DNA of 64,000 nt from Fluviicola sp. (GTDB lineage Bacteria; Bacteroidota; Bacteroidia; Flavobacteriales_D; Crocinitomicaceae). Made by a program: the position numbers and the translations under genes. The stretch spans positions 930,001 to 994,000 of the forward strand of contig NZ_JBCNJT010000002.1 of the NCBI RefSeq assembly GCF_039596395.1, read 5' to 3'. The notes below the pieces were generated by a model. The model ran no database searches. It was not told the origin of the DNA and was given only the letters and a program-made list of their open reading frames with translations. Shown in pieces: positions 17,068 to 23,853 of the stretch. Position 1 is the stretch's first letter; each line of letters begins with the position of its first letter.

Positions 17068-17438
17068 TGGATTCTCCACGGTGGATTTAATCTGTTTTCA
17101 CCTGCAAAGAACAAAATCAACTGGTTCCCGTCGGGATCTTTCAGGTATGCCTCGCGCCAGAGCCAGGATTTATCGTTCGGAAGCTCGTCAAATACAATCC
17201 CTTTCTGAACCAGTTCTTCCACCTTTTCATCCAGGCCTTCACATTCAAAATACACGGAAACACCGTGTCCGGTTGGAAGCCGGTCTGTTGCATGTATCGA
17301 AAAAGTGGATGTTCCATCCGGGCATTCGAAACGCGCGTAATGCTCCGATTTGACGATCAGTTTCAATCCCAATGCCTGGTAGAAAGCAATCGACTTTGGA
17401 ATGTCCAATGAAGGAACGGTAATTTGGTTTAAGTTCAT
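17064..17438 (-). CDS. VOC-fold (glyoxalase/bleomycin resistance family) protein
   Basis: 124 residues forming two beta-alpha-beta-beta-beta units: VPSLDIPKSIAFYQALGLKL at the start and AYLKDPDGNQLILF near the end, the usual VOC signature. Members include glyoxalase I, dioxygenases and antibiotic-binding proteins; substrate unknown. Its start overlaps the stop of the upstream lipoprotein gene by 4 nt (ATGA) and its stop overlaps the next start in the same way, so the three genes are one coupled unit. Confidence 0.9.
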   Translation of the reverse strand: MNLNQITVPSLDIPKSIAFYQALGLKLIVKSEHYARFECPDGTSTFSIHATDRLPTGHGVSVYFECEGLDEKVEELVQKGIVFDELPNDKSWLWREAYLKDPDGNQLILFFAGENRLNPPWRIQ

Positions 17439-17905
17439 TTTCGCTTAAAGATCCATTTCACTTTCGAAGAAACGGTTGGCTCGCTGTCGGTGCAGCCGGC
17501 TCCTTCACAAAATCCCAGATTCCAACCGGATGGAAGTGTGACGTAATAACCCCAACCAGGTTCTTTGGATAGCGTTTTCCGCAATTTTCCAGGAATTTCT
17601 GCGAAAGTAGTTCCCACATGCAACTTTTCAGGTGTCCGGAACAAGTGGTCGGAGGTGGCTAAATAAGTCGTGTCTTTTCCTTCAACCGCCAGGTCAAATT
17701 TGTAGCTGTTAATCCACACTTCCCTGCAGGAACTGAATTGATTTGCTGAGGTTAAAACCTTTTTCAGCATGATTCCGTCGGGTGTTTTGGTAACCTCGTT
17801 CTTATTAAAAGTAATTTCATTTGACGGAGTTGGTTTTTCGGAGCTTTCCGAAGAACAGGAGGCCAGGATTGAACAAGCACTAAATAGAGCCAATAGATGT
17901 TTCAT
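17435..17905 (-). CDS. Small lipoprotein, unknown function
   Basis: 156 residues from the ATG at 17905, chosen because it gives a clean lipoprotein signal (HLLALFSACSILASC, lipidated C17); an upstream in-frame start would put 32 non-signal residues in front. The mature protein is beta-rich and has further cysteines in SSCREVW and GFCEGAGC that could form disulfides. It lies 13 nt downstream of the SecD-P1-like lipoprotein gene and overlaps the VOC gene by 4 nt. Confidence 0.8.
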   Translation of the reverse strand: MKHLLALFSACSILASCSSESSEKPTPSNEITFNKNEVTKTPDGIMLKKVLTSANQFSSCREVWINSYKFDLAVEGKDTTYLATSDHLFRTPEKLHVGTTFAEIPGKLRKTLSKEPGWGYYVTLPSGWNLGFCEGAGCTDSEPTVSSKVKWIFKRK

Positions 17906-17918
17906 ACCGCGTTTTAAA

Positions 17919-18638
17919 CTATTTCTTTCCCAGATAAATACCAGCGGCCAGTTCTTCTGCTTGCGCTTTGGTAAAGTTTCCGCTGATTTCTGTTTCTCCA
18001 CCTGTAATTACACTATTCACAACCGGGCAGGAAATCACATGATCATTAACGCTGATGGCAATTGCCCTACCGATATTCCTGCGGGTCATCACTTCCCAGT
18101 CATGAGCTCCCTGGTCGTTCATGGTAATCCGGATAACCGGCATTCCATTGTAATCGGCAATAGCCGCTTCAGCATTTTCAATGTGCCTTCCGTCTATGAT
18201 TGCTTTACCGCTTTCAGGGACTTTAATAGCATACAACGCATACATTTTGTGATAGTTTTGTATGTCTTCTTCTCTGTAAGAAAACATAAACCGCAAGTTT
18301 TTGGGGAATTTGGCTTTAACCTCCGGAAGTGCAAGCAAAGTCTCTACCTCCAACAGATCTTCGGCTTTCACGTACCCAATCATAAAATTGGTGTGCGGGC
18401 GAACAAGCGCAGTTAAACCCCTTGGATTTTCTGTGAGGGGTATATTTTCATGCATGGCTACTGTATCCTGTTCATGAACCCACTTGCAGGCCGCGTCCCA
18501 GGAAGGAGCTATTTCAGAAAAGGTGTAAGTCTCAAAAAATTCCAGTTTACCGGGTTTTGCATTTTTCAGGTTTCGTGGTTTGGATCCGGAGCTACAGGAG
18601 AAAATCGCCAGGAGCAGCAGTAAAGGAATACATTTCAT
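17919..18638 (-). CDS. Lipoprotein carrying a detached SecD/SecDF P1 (base and head) domain
   Basis: 239 residues from the ATG at 18638, which gives a lipoprotein signal with C15 in LLAIFSC. Residues 30-140 match the base part of the P1 periplasmic domain of Bacteroidota SecDF (KLEFFETYTFSEI; LLALPEVKAKFPKNLRF; ALYAIKV). Residues 150-235 match the P1 head: IRITMNDQGAHDW, IGRAIAISVNDHVISCPVV, ITGGETEISGNFTKAQAEEL. The SecD membrane segments are absent. In SecDF, P1 binds emerging substrates and moves with proton flow; a lipid-anchored version could bind clients or translocase but cannot be proton-driven. A paralogue lies 480 bp upstream. Domain assignment is strong, role is inference. Confidence 0.85.
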   Translation of the reverse strand: MKCIPLLLLLAIFSCSSGSKPRNLKNAKPGKLEFFETYTFSEIAPSWDAACKWVHEQDTVAMHENIPLTENPRGLTALVRPHTNFMIGYVKAEDLLEVETLLALPEVKAKFPKNLRFMFSYREEDIQNYHKMYALYAIKVPESGKAIIDGRHIENAEAAIADYNGMPVIRITMNDQGAHDWEVMTRRNIGRAIAISVNDHVISCPVVNSVITGGETEISGNFTKAQAEELAAGIYLGKK

Positions 18639-19116
18639 AAGGCCGTTATTTCTGCTAAAAGTACAAATGATTTGATTGGAATTCACAGTTGCCGGAACAC
18701 TATGTAGAATTCCAATCGATTTAAAGAGCAATTGAGCTGTTTCCGAAGGTATTTTATGCCTGTTTACAGTTGTGTGAAGTGAAGTTTGACTTGTACCTCC
18801 GGGTGTGAATGGTTTACTTCTGGCTTTTTTGTTTATAGGTTTTCGTCCTGAATTTATTCCGTAATCCTGCTCTCACTAAGTTTACGGGGCTTTTTGAAGA
18901 TGGGTTGTTAAAAATCAGGGATTTTGTTACAGGAATAACGTTTTGATACTATACCCATACTTGACCTATACATGATCCGTACTTGACCCATACGTGACAA
19001 TCCTTATGTGTTTTTGAGAAAAATTTACTGAACTTTATTTCTCACCCTTGTGAATTTTGAAGGTGTTTTGCTCTGATTTAGTTGAGTGCAATGGAAGCTA
19101 TTTCTTCCTTTTAAAA
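18639..19116. other. 478-bp intergenic region with an 11-bp direct-repeat array
   Basis: No convincing coding sequence on either strand. It separates the two SecD-P1-like lipoprotein genes. It contains four 11-bp direct repeats (18955-18998) with a degenerate fifth unit before them, and otherwise AT-rich sequence. No strong hairpin terminator was found after the stop at 19117. Confidence 0.6.
18944..18998. repeat. 11-bp tandem direct repeats, consensus CCATACTTGAC
   Basis: Units: CCATACTTGAC (18955), CTATACATGAT (18966), CCGTACTTGAC (18977), CCATACGTGAC (18988), and a degenerate unit TGATACTATAC (18944, 7 of 11 matching). The 11-bp period is one helical turn, so each unit faces the same side of the DNA. 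The array lies 306-360 nt upstream of the 18638 start. Confidence 0.75.
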
Positions 19117-19854
19117 TTATTTCTTAGTTGTTTCATACCTTCCGGCATTGATCCGGTCCGAGATTTCCCCAGCCTGTTCCATGGTAAAACTGCTGATATT
19201 CATTTGGTATTTAATTGGCTCACGGATAAGCGGACAACTGACCACTTTTCCTTCCAGGATTACTGCAATGGCTTTGTTTTCATTTTTACGTGTAAATTTT
19301 TCCAGTTTACGCGCTCCATTTTCGGTCATGGTGATATGCAGATCTACCAGTTGGTTTTGGTCACTATCTGCGGGAATCGATTCCAGGATGTCGTGGGAAT
19401 CAACGGGTGCTTTTTGGTTTGCCGGTATCCGGACAGCATAAAGGAAACAGCCTTTAAATGGTGTGGCAGGATCTTCCTGTTCGTATTTGGACCACATAAA
19501 CCTGAGGTCTTTCGGAAAGCGTTTCGCTACTTCGGGAATGGCCAGCATGGAGTCAACTGCCGGAATATCTTCTGTTTTAACCAGTGCGATGGCATGTTCG
19601 TATCCGTTGATCACTACGGATCTCAATCCTTTGACAGTGAACTGTTCCGCCCATTCCTTTTCGGAATCCGTTGATTGAGGACTTGTTTCGGCAGTCCATT
19701 TAAAAGCATCCAGCCATTCTTCCTTTATATCGTCTATATCGTAAGTCTCGAAGAACTGAACCGTAACGGGATTTTCCTTTTTATTTTCAGGCGCTTCCGG
19801 CTCGTTTCCGCAGGAACATATGATCATAAGTAAGAGTAGGGGAAGGTGTTTCAT
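19117..19854 (-). CDS. Second SecD/SecDF P1-domain lipoprotein (paralogue)
   Basis: 245 residues with a lipoprotein signal (HLPLLLLMIICSC; C13 or C15). It is collinear with the 17919-18638 product: FFETYDIDDI, MLAIPEVAKRFPKDLRFMW, FLYAVRIP in the base part, and LHITMTENGARKLEKFTRKN, AIAVILEGKVVSCPLI in the head. The head is more degenerate: the ITGG and GNFT turns of SecD are replaced by IKYQMNISSFT. No membrane segments follow. The 7-nt gap to the upstream lipoprotein gene (start 20386) marks an operon. It probably arose by duplication then divergence; function unknown. Confidence 0.82.
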   Translation of the reverse strand: MKHLPLLLLMIICSCGNEPEAPENKKENPVTVQFFETYDIDDIKEEWLDAFKWTAETSPQSTDSEKEWAEQFTVKGLRSVVINGYEHAIALVKTEDIPAVDSMLAIPEVAKRFPKDLRFMWSKYEQEDPATPFKGCFLYAVRIPANQKAPVDSHDILESIPADSDQNQLVDLHITMTENGARKLEKFTRKNENKAIAVILEGKVVSCPLIREPIKYQMNISSFTMEQAGEISDRINAGRYETTKK

Positions 19855-19861
19855 AGCGTTA

Positions 19862-20386
19862 CTAAATGTACACGTGTTCTACGTATTTGTCCAATTCATT
19901 CCGGGAAATTCCTTTGTAAAAGGTAATCGCCAGGTATTTTTTACCGGGCATACTTTGCAATGCGGTTGTTTTCAGAACCACGAACAATCCATTGCTTGTC
20001 TGAAAATAGGAATAATTTTTCCGGTCAATAAATTTCTTACCATACTTGACTTCCAGAGCCTTTGCTTGATTTTGATAGACTTCTACCGGTTGCATGAACG
20101 AAATACCTACAAAATAGTCATCGTAATATTCTTCCTCGGAATCGTTATCACTTCCCATAAACAAAGGATATCCTTCGAGTTGCGCCTTGATAACCGGCGC
20201 TTCTTTTGTTGCATGTCCCAAAAAGCCATAATAAGGCATATACATCATGCCAAAAAGCTTCTTTGCTTTTTCTACGCGGATAGGAAGTTCAAATTTTCTG
20301 CCGTCAAAAGCAATCTTTGTCGGAGACGGATGGCTGCAGGAGTAAAAAACAGCCAGCAAAATGAGTAAGATGAGGTTGTTTTTCAC
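19862..20386 (-). CDS. Small lipoprotein, unknown function
   Basis: 174 residues with a lipoprotein signal (NLILLILLAVFYSC, C17). The start codon is GTG at 20386. The mature domain is beta-rich with an acidic loop (DNDSEEEYYDDY) and a basic, aromatic C-terminal half. It is the first gene of a pair with the second SecD-P1-like lipoprotein (7 nt apart), so the two are likely made together and may act together at the same membrane. Not recognised as a known family. Confidence 0.78.
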   Translation of the reverse strand: MKNNLILLILLAVFYSCSHPSPTKIAFDGRKFELPIRVEKAKKLFGMMYMPYYGFLGHATKEAPVIKAQLEGYPLFMGSDNDSEEEYYDDYFVGISFMQPVEVYQNQAKALEVKYGKKFIDRKNYSYFQTSNGLFVVLKTTALQSMPGKKYLAITFYKGISRNELDKYVEHVYI

Positions 20387-20418
20387 AGGAGCCGGTTTTA
20401 GATAACAAAGAAACTAAA

Positions 20419-20778
20419 TTACACAATTTCCTGTCCGAAAGTCAGCAAATTATGATCCGGATCGAGGATGGAGAATTCGCGTTGTCCCCAGGGTTTGTCG
20501 GACAAATGCCCGTTGGGGTGAATAGGGGCGCCGCACTCTGAAAAATGGGTGTAAGCCGCATCGATATCATTAGTTCGAATATATACCTGCCCGTAGTTTT
20601 CCTTCGGATCCAGGTCTTTAAACAGGAAAAAGTGGATCTGAATACCTTCTTTTTCGACCATCAGGTAATCCGGAAAATCGCCATTCCCGAAGACATGAAA
20701 GCCGAGGCTATTCACGTAGAAATCGCGGGTAATCTGTTTGTCCCGCATGGGAAGTTTGGGATGTATGGATGTGAACAT
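20419..20778 (-). CDS. VOC-fold protein (bleomycin-resistance-like)
   Basis: 119 residues with a VOC fold: KLPMRDKQITRDFYVNSLGF at the start, then QVYIRTNDIDAAYTHF and FSILDPDHNLLTFGQ at the end. The layout is that of small bleomycin-resistance-like proteins that bind a hydrophobic ligand or a metal as dimers. The ligand is unknown. Directly before the start (7 nt) lies a 7-bp tandem repeat array that must cover or abut the promoter, so expression may depend on repeat number. Confidence 0.88.
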   Translation of the reverse strand: MFTSIHPKLPMRDKQITRDFYVNSLGFHVFGNGDFPDYLMVEKEGIQIHFFLFKDLDPKENYGQVYIRTNDIDAAYTHFSECGAPIHPNGHLSDKPWGQREFSILDPDHNLLTFGQEIV

Positions 20779-20784
20779 TTTTTA

Positions 20785-20840
20785 TAATTATGAATTATGA
20801 ATTGCGAATTGCGAATTGCGAATTGCGAATTGCGAATGAT
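20785..20840. repeat. 7-bp tandem repeat array (GAATTGC)
   Basis: Five exact GAATTGC units (20799-20833) flanked by degenerate units TAATTAT and GAATTAT on one side and GAATGAT on the other. It sits in the 203-bp divergent intergenic region, 7 nt before the VOC-gene start and about 140 nt upstream of metG. Confidence 0.85.
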
Positions 20841-20969
20841 TGAAGTTAAAGATAAGGAAATTGAACTGTGGTACTAATCCATTTACCGGTATTCCTTACC
20901 ATTTCTTCACATTTGAAGGTTTTCACCTGCTAAAATCCGTATGTAAGTCGGTCTTCACATGCAAAAACT

Positions 20970-20977
20970 TATCTTTG
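20970..20977 (+). promoter_or_regulatory. Candidate -7 box (TATCTTTG) for metG
   Basis: An exact TAnnTTTG match ends 4 nt before the metG ATG, which would place the transcription start at or within a few bases of the start codon. No clear -33 element at the usual spacing. Confidence 0.5.
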
Positions 20978-20981
20978 TTGT

Positions 20982-23039
20982 ATGAACAAATCCAAATTTA
21001 CTGTAACAGCTGCGCTCCCATATGCGAACGGACCCCTTCATTTAGGACACGTTGCCGGTGTTTACCTGCCTGCTGATATTTTTGTGCGTTTCCTGCGCAC
21101 CAACGGACACGATGTGGCATTTATCTGCGGATCGGATGAGCACGGTGCTGCAATCACTTTGCGTGCCAAGAAGGAAGGAATTACGCCTCGTGAGATCGTA
21201 GACAAGTACAACAAAATTATCGGTGATTCATTCAAACAGTTTAATATTTCATTCGATATTTTCCACCGTACTTCCGAGCAGATCCACATCGAAACGGCTC
21301 AGGATTTCTTCAAGGTGCTGGAGAAAAACGGGAAATTCATTGAGGAAACAACCGAACAATATTACGACGAAGAATACCAGCAATTTTTAGCTGACAGATA
21401 CATTACCGGGGAATGTCCGAATTGCGGGAACCCGAATGCTTACGGAGACCAATGTGAGAAATGCGGTTCGGATTTGAGCCCTACGGATTTGAAAAACCCG
21501 GTTTCTACCCTGAGCGGGAAATCGCCGGTATTGCGAACAACTTCCCATTGGTTCCTGCCGATGGACCGTCATGAAGAATGGCTGCGTCCGTGGATCAAAG
21601 AAGGAATCCTGGATGGTAAGAAACAACACGACCCGAAAACGTGGAGAAACCAGGTAATCGGCCAGTGCATGTCCTGGATCGACGGTGGTTTGCACCCGCG
21701 TGCCATGACCCGCGATTTGGATTGGGGAGTTCCTGTTCCGCTTCCGGGTGCCGACGGAAAAGTATTGTATGTGTGGCTGGACGCGCCTATAGGGTATATT
21801 TCCGCTACCAAGCAATGGGCTTTGGACAATGGAAAAGACTGGAAAGATTACTGGTGCAACGAAGAGCGCAAACTGGTACATTTCATCGGGAAGGACAACA
21901 TTGTGTTCCATGCCATCATTTTCCCGATCCTGTTAAAGGATCACGGCGGGTTCATTTTACCGGACAACGTACCGGCTTACGAGTTTCTGAACCTGGAAGG
22001 AGATAAATTCTCTACTTCCCGCAACTGGGCTGTTTGGCTGCACGAGTATCTGGAAAGATACCCGGATAAGATCGATGAGTTGAAATATACGCTGACCTGC
22101 ATTGCCCCGGAAACGAAGGATGCCGAATTTACCTGGAAAGAATACCAGGCACGTGTAAACAATGAATTGGCCGATATTCTCGGGAATTTCATCAATCGCG
22201 CATTGGTACTGACGCAAAAATACTACGAAGGAAAAGTTCCTGTGTGCGGTGAACTGACAGCCGAAGACCAGCAGGTTTTGACTGATATGAAAGCAATTCC
22301 GCAGCGTATTGCAGACTTGGTTTACCAGTACAAACTGCGTGATGCACAGGCGGAAGCAATGATGCTGGCGCGTATCGGGAATAAGTACCTGGCAGATAAC
22401 GAACCGTGGAAATTGGTGAAAACCGATCCGAAGCGTGTGGAAACGATTATGAATATTGCTTTGCAGATCACAGCCAACTTAGGCTTGGTGCTGGACCCGT
22501 TCTTACCGGAAACAGCTGCAAAGATCCGTGGGTTTGTCGGAACGCAGCCACAATCGTGGGATAAAGCAGGAGAAATTTTATTAAACGCAGGAGATCAGAC
22601 AAATGCGCCGACTATTTTGTTCCAAAAGATCGACGACGAATTCGTAGCGAAGGAAGTGGAATATTTGCATGCTTCCCAGCCCGCTGCCGCTACAAATTTC
22701 CCTCCGCAGAAGGAAGAAACCTCTTTCGATGATTTTACCAAAATGGACATCCGTTTGGGAACGATCACGGAAGCGATCCGTGTTCCGAAGGCAGACAAAT
22801 TATTGCAGTTGACAGTAAACACGGGAATCGATACACGTACCATTGTATCCGGAATAGCAGAACATTATACGCCGGAAGAAGTAGTAGGTAAAACAGTTGC
22901 TGTGCTGATGAACCTGGCACCAAGAAAGATCCGCGGAGTAGAATCGCAGGGAATGATCTTAATGGCAGAAAATGAAGAAGGAAAACTGAGTTTCATGATC
23001 CCGGAAAAGGGATTTGAGGCCGGCGGAGAAATCCGTTAA
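20982..23039 (+). CDS. metG: Methionyl-tRNA synthetase
   Basis: 685 residues. It attaches methionine to tRNA-Met. The class I signatures are the HIGH-type HLGH (20-23) in PYANGPLHLGH and the KMSKS-type KFSTS (342-346). The zinc knuckle is C145-x2-C148-x9-C158-x2-C161. After the anticodon-binding helices, a C-terminal EMAP/Trbp111-like tRNA-binding domain (about 580-685, FTKMDIRLGTI onwards, with SQGMILMAE) makes the enzyme a dimer, as in E. coli. It is likely monocistronic. Confidence 0.98.
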   Translation: MNKSKFTVTAALPYANGPLHLGHVAGVYLPADIFVRFLRTNGHDVAFICGSDEHGAAITLRAKKEGITPREIVDKYNKIIGDSFKQFNISFDIFHRTSEQIHIETAQDFFKVLEKNGKFIEETTEQYYDEEYQQFLADRYITGECPNCGNPNAYGDQCEKCGSDLSPTDLKNPVSTLSGKSPVLRTTSHWFLPMDRHEEWLRPWIKEGILDGKKQHDPKTWRNQVIGQCMSWIDGGLHPRAMTRDLDWGVPVPLPGADGKVLYVWLDAPIGYISATKQWALDNGKDWKDYWCNEERKLVHFIGKDNIVFHAIIFPILLKDHGGFILPDNVPAYEFLNLEGDKFSTSRNWAVWLHEYLERYPDKIDELKYTLTCIAPETKDAEFTWKEYQARVNNELADILGNFINRALVLTQKYYEGKVPVCGELTAEDQQVLTDMKAIPQRIADLVYQYKLRDAQAEAMMLARIGNKYLADNEPWKLVKTDPKRVETIMNIALQITANLGLVLDPFLPETAAKIRGFVGTQPQSWDKAGEILLNAGDQTNAPTILFQKIDDEFVAKEVEYLHASQPAAATNFPPQKEETSFDDFTKMDIRLGTITEAIRVPKADKLLQLTVNTGIDTRTIVSGIAEHYTPEEVVGKTVAVLMNLAPRKIRGVESQGMILMAENEEGKLSFMIPEKGFEAGGEIR

Positions 23040-23044
23040 ATTCC

Positions 23045-23071
23045 CGCAGATCACGCTGATTTCGCAGATAT
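23045..23071. repeat. Three 9-bp direct repeats (CGCAGATNN)
   Basis: CGCAGATCA, CGCTGATTT and CGCAGATAT follow each other directly after the metG stop codon. Similar CGCAGAT arrays are common in Bacteroidota intergenic regions as I recall them; function unknown. Confidence 0.55.
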
Positions 23072-23072
23072 T

Positions 23073-23106
23073 GAAAGGTGAATGAGTTTGTAATTATTCA
23101 CCTTTC
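23073..23106 (+). terminator. Hairpin after metG, probable terminator
   Basis: An 11-bp perfect stem GAAAGGTGAAT / ATTCACCTTTC with a 12-nt loop, 33 nt after the metG stop. The following sequence is only weakly T-rich, so termination efficiency is uncertain. Confidence 0.6.
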
Positions 23107-23241
23107 TGATTATATTGCTGTTCAGGTCGTCATACTCTAAATTAGAACGGGAACATTTCCAAAAAAGTAACCAAATGGTTGATAGCGAAAATTTTATCGT
23201 GCCGGTTGCTTGCGCTATTTTTAGCGGGAGAAATACGTTTT

Positions 23242-23664
23242 ATGAAGAACTATAAATCACTGCTGTTCACCGGACTCCTTTCATTTTCTATGATTTTCTG
23301 TGCTTGTGATCAGTCAACGCAGCATCGGAAACTGATCATCAATAATTCCGACTACGACCTGATTATTATTTCACGGAATACATCAGCAGATATTGTCGGA
23401 TACGTGTCTGATTCTATTTTCGTGGGAAAGCACAGCCGGACAGCGATTTTCGACATGAGGCAAATAAGCGGGCTAAAAGATTACAAATCGTGCAGCGCCT
23501 TCGCGGATACACTCCAGGCTATCGTAGTGGGAAATAACAGCCTGCATCTGACTCTTGATTTGACTGACAGATCCAACTGGAACTATTTTACCAAGAATAA
23601 AGAACTTGGAGGCGGAGGTGACTGCGAATGCCAGATTGGAATTACAAATGCAGATATTCAGTAA
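23242..23664 (+). CDS. Small lipoprotein, unknown function
   Basis: 140 residues from the ATG at 23242; an in-frame upstream start would add a second, out-of-place hydrophobic stretch. The signal LLFTGLLSFSMIFCACDQS gives a lipidated C20 or C22. The mature part is beta-rich (KLIINNSDYDLIIIS) and ends with a glycine cluster and CECQIG. No family recognised. It lies between metG and the large T9SS gene, with over 180 bp on each side, so it is probably transcribed alone. Confidence 0.72.
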   Translation: MKNYKSLLFTGLLSFSMIFCACDQSTQHRKLIINNSDYDLIIISRNTSADIVGYVSDSIFVGKHSRTAIFDMRQISGLKDYKSCSAFADTLQAIVVGNNSLHLTLDLTDRSNWNYFTKNKELGGGGDCECQIGITNADIQ

Positions 23665-23853
23665 CTTCACTATGTGAATCTTTAGAGGTGTTTGCTCGTG
23701 TTTTTTTTGAAGAATTTTTGGAACCACACGATTTATCTCTAGTTACATTTAATTATTTTTCGGCCTTTTTGAAAAGAATTTCCCGATTAAGTTTGATCTG
23801 TCAGATTTTTTTTACCAATATTTACCTGACATATCAATCAAATTTGATCGCCG

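Noticed and set aside
18944-18998. 11-bp repeats as a replication origin or plasmid iterons
   Set aside because: No DnaA boxes, Rep or Par genes nearby; neighbours are chromosomal-type lipoprotein genes.
20785-20840. Possible CRISPR-like array
   Set aside because: 7-bp units without spacers cannot be a CRISPR; listed as a tandem repeat.
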